A stretch of 52,381 nucleotides of DNA, taken from positions 1-52,381 of the forward strand of contig CAJLCI010000013.1 of assembly GCA_905205065.1 (NCBI GenBank), written 5' to 3'. Both the position numbers and the translations under genes were made by a program. A model generated the notes under the pieces. The model ran no database searches, was not told the DNA's origin, and was given only the letters and a program-made list of their open reading frames with translations. Positions 8,920-16,768 of this stretch are shown one piece after another. Source of the stretch: an uncultured Eubacteriales bacterium (GTDB lineage Bacteria > Bacillota > Clostridia > Oscillospirales > CAG-272). Positions within the stretch are counted from its first letter, which is position 1. Every line of letters starts with the position of its first letter.

Positions 8920-8952
8920 CGAGATTTACATTTAAGTCTATGCGAACTATGC

Positions 8953-9846
8953 CTATTTTCTTTTACCCTGATAACCACGGTATTCGCAGGGACCGCAGGT
9001 ATATTGAATTCCGCCTCGGCAGCGCTTCAGATAATTTAAAGCTGTAACTTGTGCCGTCCATTCCATATCGTCGTAATGTACCGGATCGTGATAACCTTCG
9101 ATATCTATAGCGCCTTCAAATCCGTTTTGTATTAAAATGGTTACGATATCAGTCCAGTTTGTATCACCGAAGCCGGGCGTTCTGTTCCATGCAAACTCAT
9201 GGATACCGCGTATGCCGTATTCACGGATGACATCATATGCGACAGTTGCGTCTTTTCCATGCACATGAACTACTTTTTTCGCCCAATTACGCAGCTGTGC
9301 TATTGGATCTATCAGAGCCATCAGCGCATGGCAGGGCTCCCATTCGAGGCCGAGACTGTCGCTTGTGATTTCGTTAAAAATCAGTTCCCATGCTTCCGGA
9401 CAAAAAGCTATGTTATAAGTATCTCCGTTCCATCCGTCTCCGCAGTTTTCAAGACCGATTTTAACACCTTTGTCTTCGGCGAGTTCAACAAGAGGTTTAA
9501 AGGCTCTTACAAAATCGGGAATTGTATCGGGGACGCTTTTTTCATTACCACCGGCAAAAGTCCCTATACAATCGCAGTTGAAAAGATGTGCGTTTTCAAT
9601 TAAAGTGGCAATTCCGCTGCGTTCTTCATCGTTTTTTATGGGATTGCAGTAGAAACCGAGTGCCGAAATTTCTCTGCCTTCGAGTACTTCGTTAATTTGT
9701 TTACTGAATTCATTAATGTCGATTTTAGTGCTTTCCGCTGATCCGAAATTGAGTTCATAAGATTCAAATCCAAGAGGGTTAAGCTGAGGAATCATTTTCA
9801 AAGCATGTTCAGCAGGAATTAAAGTTCCGATTTTAATATCAAACAT
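8953..9846 (-). CDS. Sugar phosphate isomerase/epimerase (xylose-isomerase-like TIM barrel)
   Basis: A 297-residue protein of the PF01261 superfamily. It shows LIENAHLFNCDCIGTFAGG, a metal-site glutamate in VKIGLENCGDG, ECPEAWELIF-like and GLEWEPCHAL strands, KVVHVHGKD, and IDIEGYHDPVH near the C-terminus. These supply the Glu/Asp/His residues that bind the divalent metal in this fold. A cysteine-containing tail (YTCGPCEYRG) is unusual. It probably interconverts a sugar or inositol derivative, and the fucose/galactose hydrolases elsewhere in the window make that plausible. The exact substrate is unknown. Confidence 0.85.
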   Translation of the reverse strand: MFDIKIGTLIPAEHALKMIPQLNPLGFESYELNFGSAESTKIDINEFSKQINEVLEGREISALGFYCNPIKNDEERSGIATLIENAHLFNCDCIGTFAGGNEKSVPDTIPDFVRAFKPLVELAEDKGVKIGLENCGDGWNGDTYNIAFCPEAWELIFNEITSDSLGLEWEPCHALMALIDPIAQLRNWAKKVVHVHGKDATVAYDVIREYGIRGIHEFAWNRTPGFGDTNWTDIVTILIQNGFEGAIDIEGYHDPVHYDDMEWTAQVTALNYLKRCRGGIQYTCGPCEYRGYQGKRK

Positions 9847-9884
9847 AAATATTCTCCCTATTATTAAAATAATGCTAAAAATCT

Positions 9885-10313
9885 TTATTTTCCAATAAAA
9901 ACATTTTCATATTTTTTGTTTTCTTTTTCGGTTTTCTTTAACGAGCGGCGGATAATTAAGGTAATACCAGCAATTATAAAGTATATTATACTCAGAATAA
10001 GACTTGTAATTAAAGCGCCTGCCGTGTTTGAATTTCCGGATATAATTACGAGAAATATTACTAAAAAGCTTATTAAAAAGCCTATATAATGAAGAAATAT
10101 TTTTAAACCGATTCCAAAAGATTTTATATAAAATATGCGGTTTAGTGCGGATAGCAACAATGAAAAAACAAAAAATGCTATTAACGTTTTAAATGTTAGA
10201 ATGAGAGTAGTGAATCCGGCGAGAGTGACGATAGTTTGTGATATGAGAGTGAGCAGTGTAAAAAATAAGCATGCCGGGTAAATGATTGCGGAAATTATCT
10301 TTTTAACTTTCAT
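9885..10313 (-). CDS. Hypothetical four-helix membrane protein
   Basis: A 142-residue protein with four hydrophobic segments (about residues 8-30, 35-60, 70-92, 100-122) and a highly charged C-terminal tail (RRSLKKTEKENKKYE). It has no motifs I recognise. The start is supported by AAAGGAC about 13 bases upstream. It ends 38 bases before the sugar isomerase start and is probably co-transcribed with it, but the functional link is unknown. Confidence 0.6.
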   Translation of the reverse strand: MKVKKIISAIIYPACLFFTLLTLISQTIVTLAGFTTLILTFKTLIAFFVFSLLLSALNRIFYIKSFGIGLKIFLHYIGFLISFLVIFLVIISGNSNTAGALITSLILSIIYFIIAGITLIIRRSLKKTEKENKKYENVFIGK

Positions 10314-10749
10314 GGTCTGTATTTATGTCCTTTTACGTATTAATCACGTATAGTGATTAATCATTTTTACTCTATATTATCATATATTTTTTACGTTTTT
10401 GTGATGAAAATAATAATATATCAATAATAACCGAAACAGGTAAAATATATGTGTTTAGTTTGACAAAAATATTATTGTATGTTATAATATCATAAAGCTT
10501 AACGCTTTAAGGGGCGAGATTCATTTCATCGCTAAAACAGTATTTTTTCGATGTTAGCTATGAAATACTGTGCTTTGACAGAAATACCGCAATTTGTGAT
10601 ATGATTCTGCCGAGTCGAATCTTTGCAGTATTTATTTGGAATTGTAGTGCAATTAAATCAAAAATGTCTTATAATTTCGGAATGACATTGTAAGACAGAT
10701 TATATAATTTATATTAAATTTATAAAATTCAGAAGGGGAAATTCAGTTA
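10314..10749. other. Divergent control region upstream of holB
   Basis: A 436-base gap without a gene. It contains the consensus promoter at 10460-10488 and a second possible box, TTGACA (10575-10580) with TATGAT (10600-10605) at a long 19-base spacing. It also has an inverted repeat ACAGTATTT (10537-10545) / AAATACTGT (10563-10571) and overlapping inverted repeats at 10663-10697. The holB transcript would carry a leader of about 250 bases. Confidence 0.5.
10460..10488 (+). promoter_or_regulatory. Sigma-A promoter upstream of holB
   Basis: TTGACA (10460-10465), 17-base spacer, TATAAT (10483-10488). This is the only full-consensus promoter before the holB-ricT genes. Confidence 0.85.
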
Positions 10750-11802
10750 ATGTTTGAAAGGCTCGTCGGGAACGATAAGCTTAAGGCTCTTCTGTCCAGA
10801 GAAATAAGAGAAGGAACGCTTGCTCACGGCTACATAATTGAAGGTCCCGCCGGTATCGGCAAGCATACGCTGGCTTTTGATTTGGTAACCGCTATGGCGG
10901 GATTTGACGAAAAAGGCCTTAAACGTATTAAAGACGGACTTTGCCCTGATATAAGAGTTTTTGGAATTCCGGCCGGACGAAAAACAATAGGTATCGAAAC
11001 AGTTCGGGAGTTTGGCTATCTTTCATCTGTTACACCGAATGAGCTTGATTTTAAAATGACAATTATAGAAAATGCTGATTTTATGACTGTTCAGGCTCAG
11101 AATGCATTTCTAAAACTTCTTGAGGAGCCGCCGGCAGGTGTGTATTTTCTCATGCTCTGTGAAAATGCTTCTGCCTTGCTTCCTACAGTGCGTTCACGTG
11201 CTTCAATACTTAGAATGCTTCGGTGTGATAATGAAAGTATAAAAAGATGTTTAAAAAGCAGCAAAAGGGGTTCTTATATTTTTTCCAGAGATCCTTATGC
11301 CTTTGATGCAATTGTCAGAGCTTCTGACGGCAGAATTGGAAAGGCTCTTGATTTGTGCGGAGAACCGGGTGTCACAGGAGAGCATAATCCCGATTCGGCT
11401 GGTAAAAATTCTATGCAGAAAGCGGCTGAGCTTATAGAATGCATAGCCGGTAGAAGAAGTGCTCCTATTATGCTTTGTATAAGCAAGCTCGGCTCAGACA
11501 GGAATAGGATATCTCTTTTGATGTCTTTTTGTGGTTTAGCTGTTCGTGATTTGATTTTGTGCAAAGCATCTTTGATGGCCGAAAAAGATGCCGATGATAC
11601 TAATGCAATATGTTTGTCGGAGCAGCTGTGTTTTTATGAATCGGGAAACGAAGCTGCAATAAATGCTCAAAGACTATCAATGTCAGAGATTATGCAGTGT
11701 GGCTATGTTTTTTCTATATTTTCAGAGCGCCTTATTCAGAACGGAAATGTAAGGCAAATACTGACCGAGTTGTCATATCAGCTCAGAAAAATTGTATGCT
11801 GA
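10750..11802 (+). CDS. holB: DNA polymerase III delta' subunit
   Basis: A 350-residue clamp-loader AAA+ protein. The N-terminus MFERLVGNDKLKALL is typical. There is a P-loop in GPAGIGKHT (residues 33-41), sensor-1 and the arginine-finger region in IIENADFMTVQAQNAFLKLLEEPP, and LLPTVRSRAS (SRC-like). The expected zinc-binding cysteines between the P-loop and sensor 1 are reduced. It helps load the beta clamp onto primed DNA. It lies upstream of ricT, as in Bacillus subtilis, which supports the assignment. AGAAGGGG lies 15-20 bases before the ATG. It ends in TGA, which matters for the TGA-containing pseudogene at 49398. Confidence 0.92.
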   Translation: MFERLVGNDKLKALLSREIREGTLAHGYIIEGPAGIGKHTLAFDLVTAMAGFDEKGLKRIKDGLCPDIRVFGIPAGRKTIGIETVREFGYLSSVTPNELDFKMTIIENADFMTVQAQNAFLKLLEEPPAGVYFLMLCENASALLPTVRSRASILRMLRCDNESIKRCLKSSKRGSYIFSRDPYAFDAIVRASDGRIGKALDLCGEPGVTGEHNPDSAGKNSMQKAAELIECIAGRRSAPIMLCISKLGSDRNRISLLMSFCGLAVRDLILCKASLMAEKDADDTNAICLSEQLCFYESGNEAAINAQRLSMSEIMQCGYVFSIFSERLIQNGNVRQILTELSYQLRKIVC

Positions 11803-11856
11803 ACTTGTAAAATCAGATGAGACTTTGAGTATGTGCGAAAGGTACGGTTATAATCA

Positions 11857-13590
11857 ATGGAAGAATTTGTGAATGTATCCGGTTCAGAGGATACCTCCCG
11901 GGAGTCTGGGACTTCCGGTGAAAAAAACAATAAGAAATCCGAAACTAATAATACAAAATCAAAACGCAAATATCATAAATATTCAAAAAGAAAGAGAGCT
12001 GCGGAGAAAGCAGAGAAAATCGGGAACAATTCTGAATCTGATGTAAAAAACACTTTTGATTCGGATAAGGAGCGGAACGCAGACGGGGCAAAGGCTGACT
12101 CCGTTATTAAAGATTTGGATTATATCGAAAATTCCGCTCTGGACGATTATAATGCCGGTACTTCGGACATTGATGGGTGTACCGCGGATATAAACACAGA
12201 GTATGAAGTTATCGGCGTAACTTTTAAAAAAATCGGAAAGATATACTATTTTGATGTAGACGGAAATACTTTTCAGAGGGATGATCACGTTATTGTAGAG
12301 ACCGCTCGCGGACTGGAGTATGGTACGGTAGTATATCCTAATCGAGTTGTGAGCGGCGCTGAGATAGTGCTTCCACTTCGTAAAGTAATAAGAGTTGCAA
12401 CGAATGAAGATGAGCAGCATCATCATGAAAATTTGAAGCTTGAAATTGAAGCGTTTAATGCCTGCGTGGAAAAAATTGCGCTTCACAACCTTGATATGAA
12501 GCTTGTAGATGCTGAGTATACATTTGACAATACAAAGCTTATTTTTTATTTTACATCGGAGGAACGGGTAGATTTTCGTGATCTTGTAAAGGATCTTGCA
12601 TCTATTTTCCGGACAAGAATTGAACTTCGTCAAATAGGAATTCGAGACGAAGCGAAGCTTATGGGAGGTCTTGGAATATGCGGTAGACCGTTTTGCTGTC
12701 ATTCTTTTCTTTCTGATTTTGTTCAGGTTTCAATCAAGATGGCAAAGGAACAAAATCTTTCTTTGAATTCATCTAAAATATCAGGAGCATGCGGCAGGCT
12801 TATGTGCTGTCTTCGCTATGAATATGATACCTACAGTGAGGAAATTAAAAAAACGCCTAAAATTGACTCTGTTGTTTCTACTCCGGAAGGAGACGGAATT
12901 GTAAAAGAAACGGTACCTCTTGCCGGTATGGTAAAGGTAGAGCTTCGAAATAATAACGATACTTTATTAAAAGTTTTAAGCCGTGATGAAGTTAATGTTA
13001 TAAAGGGTAAGACTGTAAAAGAGTTTTTGGCCGAAATTGCAGAGAAGTCCGAAAAAGATGAAAAAAGAATTAATGGTGAAAAAGATAATAAAGTTGAATT
13101 AAGAGAATCGTATGAAAAAAATGACGGCACCAGGGAAAAAAGGGAGAAAAAGGAGAGCATAGCTTCTTTTAATAAAAAATCGAATAAGGATTATTCAGAG
13201 AAAGCCCAGATTCAGGATGAGCAGCCGTCAAAGATAAACACTTCAAAGAGACAGGCTTCTGTTTCTAAAGTACAGTCGTCAACAAATGTACAGTCGTCGA
13301 AAAAAAAGCAGTCTAAATCTGTATTTTCAAGGCTTCGTTCAGAAGAAGCACAGCAACAAAAAGAACAAATACCGAAATGCCGTTCCGAGGGAAATCAGTC
13401 TTTGAAGTTTTATCCTGCCGCAGCGCCGGGACTTGAAAAGTCAAATTTAGACGCAGAATACGGTGATTTTGAGCTATACGAAGAAACTGTTAAAACATCC
13501 AGATCCGGAAAATTAGTGCGTAGGAAAAAAGGAGCTAATAGTAAAAAGTCATCGGGAAATTTAAAAAGGCAGAATCAAAAAAAGAATTGA
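11857..13590 (+). CDS. ricT: RicT/YaaT-like PSP1-domain protein with long low-complexity tails
   Basis: A 577-residue protein whose central 200-220 residues (from about 120) are the PSP1/RicT domain. It contains VIVETARGLEYGTVV, the cysteine pairs CGRPFCC and CGRLMCC, and LRYEYDTY. In B. subtilis RicT works with RicA and RicF as an Fe-S complex that assists RNase Y and affects sporulation and competence; the cysteines seen fit that Fe-S role. B. subtilis RicT is about 275 residues. Here a charged 115-residue N-terminal extension and a Lys/Glu/Ser/Gln-rich C-terminal extension of about 230 residues double the size. They look disordered and could be RNA or degradosome tethers. The start has GAAAGG about 13 bases upstream. 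Confidence 0.9.
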   Translation: MEEFVNVSGSEDTSRESGTSGEKNNKKSETNNTKSKRKYHKYSKRKRAAEKAEKIGNNSESDVKNTFDSDKERNADGAKADSVIKDLDYIENSALDDYNAGTSDIDGCTADINTEYEVIGVTFKKIGKIYYFDVDGNTFQRDDHVIVETARGLEYGTVVYPNRVVSGAEIVLPLRKVIRVATNEDEQHHHENLKLEIEAFNACVEKIALHNLDMKLVDAEYTFDNTKLIFYFTSEERVDFRDLVKDLASIFRTRIELRQIGIRDEAKLMGGLGICGRPFCCHSFLSDFVQVSIKMAKEQNLSLNSSKISGACGRLMCCLRYEYDTYSEEIKKTPKIDSVVSTPEGDGIVKETVPLAGMVKVELRNNNDTLLKVLSRDEVNVIKGKTVKEFLAEIAEKSEKDEKRINGEKDNKVELRESYEKNDGTREKREKKESIASFNKKSNKDYSEKAQIQDEQPSKINTSKRQASVSKVQSSTNVQSSKKKQSKSVFSRLRSEEAQQQKEQIPKCRSEGNQSLKFYPAAAPGLEKSNLDAEYGDFELYEETVKTSRSGKLVRRKKGANSKKSSGNLKRQNQKKN

Positions 13591-13604
13591 AACCTAAAGG
13601 TTAA

Positions 13605-13892
13605 TTTATAATTAAAAGTGAGATGTTTACATCTTTAAAATATCTATAAAGCATCTGTAAAGACGTTTTTCCGCATAGTTGAAGATGTTCATTTATAAAT
13701 TAAATATCTTTACTTGAAAATATGTTAAGTTGAAAATATGTTAAGTTGTAAATATGTTAATTATAAAGATGTACACTTGTAAAGATGTTTAATTGCAAAT
13801 GTGTTTAATTGTAAAGTTTTTTTGTTTCTGTAGGTTGCGTATTCCATTCCTTTTTAGGCGGATGCAATTTATCGACGGTACTCCTAAGGACA
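13605..13892 (+). repeat. Composite intergenic repeat, copy J, with 16-bp tandem array
   Basis: Leader TTTATAATTAAAAGTGAGAT (from 13605). From 13714 to about 13817 there is a clear run of 16-base units: TTGAAAATATGTTAAG, a second identical unit, then TTGTAAATATGTTAAT, TATAAAGATGTACACT, TGTAAAGATGTTTAAT, TGCAAATGTGTTTAAT and a partial one. Decayed units (for example CTGTAAAGACG) precede it. The core follows: TTTCTGTAGG, CCTTTTTAGGCGG, CTCCTAAGG. The remaining bases to 14220 (13893-14220) are AT-rich with no gene seen. Confidence 0.75.
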
Positions 13893-14220
13893 ATGATTTC
13901 TTTTGTTGAACTGACTGAAAATTTTAAACTGTATTTATTATAAGCAGGAAGTACAGCAATAAAAAGAACTAATACCGAATTAGAACACAGTGGGACTGTA
14001 CAATGTTAAGATATGGACTTGTGTTTTACCTAACTTATATTTTTCTGTTCCTGTAAAATTTGCTGACAAAACGATATTAAACAATCGAATTTAAGGATTT
14101 GTGTTGACTTTATGATTCTTAATCGAGTTTTATGATATAAGTATAAGAATGTATTTGAAAAATGGTATTATAAATGTTCTGAAATGTGAGAATTTACATG
14201 TATAAAATCGTAATTTGTAT

Positions 14221-14249
14221 TTGACATTGTCGTATAAGTATGCTATAAT
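14221..14249 (+). promoter_or_regulatory. Sigma-A promoter of the ferredoxin gene
   Basis: TTGACA (14221-14226), 17-base spacer, TATAAT (14244-14249). GGAGGTG lies just before the ATG at 14283. Confidence 0.9.
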
Positions 14250-14282
14250 AACTGAGGTAAAATAATTTGGAGGTGTTTTATA

Positions 14283-14456
14283 ATGGCATATAAAATCAGT
14301 GATGCATGTATTTCATGCGGCGCATGTGCAAGCGAATGTCCCGTTGGGGCAATTTCAGAGGGAGATCAGAAGTATGAGATAAATGCTGACGAATGCCTCT
14401 CTTGTGGTGCTTGCGCAGAGGTATGTCCCGTAAATGCTCCTGCAGAAGCAGAATGA
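14283..14456 (+). CDS. 2[4Fe-4S] ferredoxin
   Basis: A 57-residue clostridial-type ferredoxin. It has two CxxCxxCxxxCP motifs: C9-ISC12-GAC15-ASEC19-P and C38-LSC41-GAC44-AEVC48-P, each binding one [4Fe-4S] cluster. It carries low-potential electrons, for example for hydrogenases and pyruvate:ferredoxin oxidoreductase. It has its own consensus promoter, a strong GGAGG site and its own terminator, so it is a highly expressed single-gene unit. It sits between ricT and trmN6, genes that are usually neighbours. Stop is TGA. Confidence 0.97.
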   Translation: MAYKISDACISCGACASECPVGAISEGDQKYEINADECLSCGACAEVCPVNAPAEAE

Positions 14457-14469
14457 GCTGTAATAATTT

Positions 14470-14495
14470 AAAGGCGCCGCTTGACGGTGCCTTTT
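14470..14495 (+). terminator. Terminator of the ferredoxin gene
   Basis: AAAGGCGCCG (14470-14479), loop CTTGA, CGGTGCCTTT (14485-14494) with one G-U pair, then T-rich sequence. Confidence 0.88.
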
Positions 14496-14532
14496 ATTAT
14501 TGCGGTCATCATGTTTTACGTTTTCCGATTGA

Positions 14533-14751
14533 TTTTATAAGAACTTTGACCTTGTTTTTACCAATTCAGTTTTATAAAATCTTAAGTTATATTTATTGAT
14601 TTAAGTAATATAAAATTTCTTGCTTAAATTTAATGATTAAGCTATATAAAATTATAAGCTTAAATTTATTTATTGAGTTATATAATATTTTTGTCTTAAA
14701 TTTATTGATTGAATATTATAAGAAACTTTGTCTATGTTTGTGTGATTGAGT
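14533..14751. repeat. Six tandem 36/37-bp repeats before trmN6
   Basis: Units begin at 14533, 14570, 14606, 14643, 14679 and 14715 and are 36 or 37 bases long. Shared skeleton: TATATAAAATTTTT, then TCTTAAATTTATT, then GATTGAG. The outer units are more diverged than the middle ones. The units touch directly with no spacers, so this is a minisatellite and not CRISPR. Confidence 0.8.
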
Positions 14752-14833
14752 ATTACTTGTGACTATTATTTTGATATCTAATTTGCCGGATAGTGATATC
14801 TGGTATTTATATTATATTAGGACGGTCATAGAT

Positions 14834-15595
14834 ATGTTTAATAAAGAAGGCTTTGAGCTGAAGGAAGGCGAATCGGTTACCGATATAAACTTTGGTCTGA
14901 AAATGATTCAGCGTGATGGGGGTTTTGTGTTTGGTACGGACGCTTTGCTTCTTGCAGCGTTTATAAAGTCGTTTCCGCGCAAACGCGCTGTTGATTTAGG
15001 ATGCGGCAGTGGAGCGATCTCATTGCTTTGCGCTGTTTCAGGAAAATTTGATCATATAGAAGCAATTGAGCTTCAGTCCGAATATGCAGAGCTGTGTGAA
15101 AGGAACGTATGCCTTAATGGTTTGAGTGATTTGATTTCTGTAACAAATAATGATATTAGAAATTTAACTTCGGGGCATGAAAAATTTGATGTAGTTTTTA
15201 CTAATCCTCCTTACATGCGCTCTGACAGCGGAAAGCATGCTCATAATTTCGGACGCAATGCGTCTCGTCATGAATTAAATGGAGGCATATCAGATTTTTG
15301 TTCAGCCGCAGCTGCCGCGCTTGAATGGGGCGGTGTTTTCTACGCCGTATACCGTCCGGATCGTCTTGTAGATTTGTTTTCTTCAATGAGAAATTCGGGA
15401 ATAGAGCCTAAGAGATGCTGTTTTGTGCAAAAGGATTTATCGCATGCGCCTTCGCTTGTGCTTGTTGAAGGAATACGCGGGGGTAAATGCTCTCTTGCAG
15501 TTATGCCTGCGCTTTTGCTTTCGGAAGATAACGGAAAAACAACATCGCGTGCCGAATTTATATATAGAACTTTAAATTTTAACTTTAATCAGTAA
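14834..15595 (+). CDS. trmN6: tRNA1(Val) (adenine37-N6)-methyltransferase (TrmN6/YabB)
   Basis: A 253-residue SAM methyltransferase. It has the family N-terminus LKMIQRDGGFVFGTDALLLAAF, a SAM-binding loop AVDLGCGSGAISLL, an acidic EAIELQ strand end, and the catalytic FTNPPYM motif used by N6-adenine and exocyclic-amine methylases. The frame is open to a GTG at 14759, but those 25 codons run out of the tandem-repeat array and lack a ribosome binding site. ATG 14834 has AGGACGG about 10 bases upstream. rsmI follows, the same order as yabB-yabC in B. subtilis. Confidence 0.9.
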   Translation: MFNKEGFELKEGESVTDINFGLKMIQRDGGFVFGTDALLLAAFIKSFPRKRAVDLGCGSGAISLLCAVSGKFDHIEAIELQSEYAELCERNVCLNGLSDLISVTNNDIRNLTSGHEKFDVVFTNPPYMRSDSGKHAHNFGRNASRHELNGGISDFCSAAAAALEWGGVFYAVYRPDRLVDLFSSMRNSGIEPKRCCFVQKDLSHAPSLVLVEGIRGGKCSLAVMPALLLSEDNGKTTSRAEFIYRTLNFNFNQ

Positions 15596-15767
15596 ATAAA
15601 GAGTAATTTGAAAAGACCATATTTTTGTATGGATCATACTGTTATTCGGAATAGTTAAATTATTATTTGCGAAACGGTTCTTGACGAAATATTTTCAGTA
15701 ATTTTTTGTCCTGACTTGTATAGTTTTTAAGCTCTTATTATATGTTTTGAAAGGAATTATTATAAAG

Positions 15768-16673
15768 ATGGAGAGAGAATACGATGGATTCCTTGAGTCA
15801 ACAAACATGGCAGGCGAAAGGAATCGCATAGAGAGAGGTACGCTGTATCTTGTTGCATCGCCGATAGGGAATCTTGCAGATATATCTGTGCGCGCTGTCA
15901 AGGTTCTTTCAGAATGCAGTTTTATAGCTGCGGAAGATACGCGTGTTACCGCAAAGCTTCTATCATACCTGTCGCTGAATAAGCCGCTTATTTCGTATCA
16001 TGAGCATAACAAACGATCTGCCGGTGAAGAAATTGTAAGAAGATTGAAAAATGGGGAGAGCTGTGCTTTGGTTACGGACGCAGGAACTCCCGGAATTTCA
16101 GATCCAGGCAGTGATATTTCAGCTCTTTGTATAGAGAGGGGAATTTCCGTTACGGCTGTACCGGGACCGTGTGCTGCTGTAAATGCTTTAATTCTCTCAG
16201 GTCTTGATACTTCCAGCTTTATTTTTGAGGGATTTCTTCCTGAAAAGAAAAAGGAAATTCAGTCATTGCTTACCCAGCTTAAAAGAGAGCGTAGAACAAT
16301 GATTTTTTATTCCTCTCCTCATGATTTGCTTAAAGTTTTAGAAATATTTTCAGAATTTTTTGGAAAAGACCGCATGATTGCTATATGCCGCGAAATGACG
16401 AAGTTAAATGAGGAAGTTCTGCGCGGAAAAATAGATGAAATGCTGAGTTACTACACTGAGCACAATCCGCGTGGAGAGTATGTAATTGTGGTTAGCGGCA
16501 GTAAAGATAACGGCATTGCTTTCTGGAATGAAATGAGTATTTACGAGCATGTATCTTTTTACGAGAGCAATGGATACGGAAGAATGGATGCTATGAAAGA
16601 GGTTGCTTCGGACAGAGGGGTAGCAAAAAATATTATATATAAAGCTATGATTGAAAGAAGCGGCGATGAATAA
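15768..16673 (+). CDS. rsmI: 16S rRNA (cytidine1402-2'-O)-methyltransferase
   Basis: A 301-residue tetrapyrrole-methylase-fold enzyme. It has GTLYLVASPIGNLADIS near the N-terminus, AAEDTRVTAKLL, SYHEHN, VTDAGTPGISDPG and VPGPCAAVNAL, which together are diagnostic of RsmI. It methylates the ribose of C1402 in 16S rRNA. A TTG at 15747 is also in frame, but AAAGGA (15750-15755) lies inside that extension, so ATG 15768 is the start. It has about 20 extra N-terminal residues compared with most family members. Confidence 0.93.
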   Translation: MEREYDGFLESTNMAGERNRIERGTLYLVASPIGNLADISVRAVKVLSECSFIAAEDTRVTAKLLSYLSLNKPLISYHEHNKRSAGEEIVRRLKNGESCALVTDAGTPGISDPGSDISALCIERGISVTAVPGPCAAVNALILSGLDTSSFIFEGFLPEKKKEIQSLLTQLKRERRTMIFYSSPHDLLKVLEIFSEFFGKDRMIAICREMTKLNEEVLRGKIDEMLSYYTEHNPRGEYVIVVSGSKDNGIAFWNEMSIYEHVSFYESNGYGRMDAMKEVASDRGVAKNIIYKAMIERSGDE

Positions 16674-16675
16674 AA

Positions 16676-16745
16676 AATATAAAAACAGTCTTGATTACTA
16701 ATACATTTTTGTATGCAGTAATAATTAAGGCTGTTTTTATATTTG
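16676..16745. terminator. Bidirectional terminator after rsmI
   Basis: Long imperfect stem: ATATAAAAACAG-CTT on the left, AAG-CTGTTTTTATAT on the right, with inner AATACATTTTTGTATG pairing. It separates rsmI (+) from the convergent ABC ATPase gene (-). Confidence 0.8.
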
Positions 16746-16768
16746 TGATTTTTTAATATTTTTTAAAT

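Noticed and set aside
12000..12702. 239-codon minus-strand ORF inside ricT
   Set aside because: Antisense shadow of a clear RicT coding region with Cys/Phe-rich nonsense composition.
14533..14751. CRISPR array (36/37-bp repeats)
   Set aside because: Units touch without spacers and diverge strongly; no cas genes in the window.
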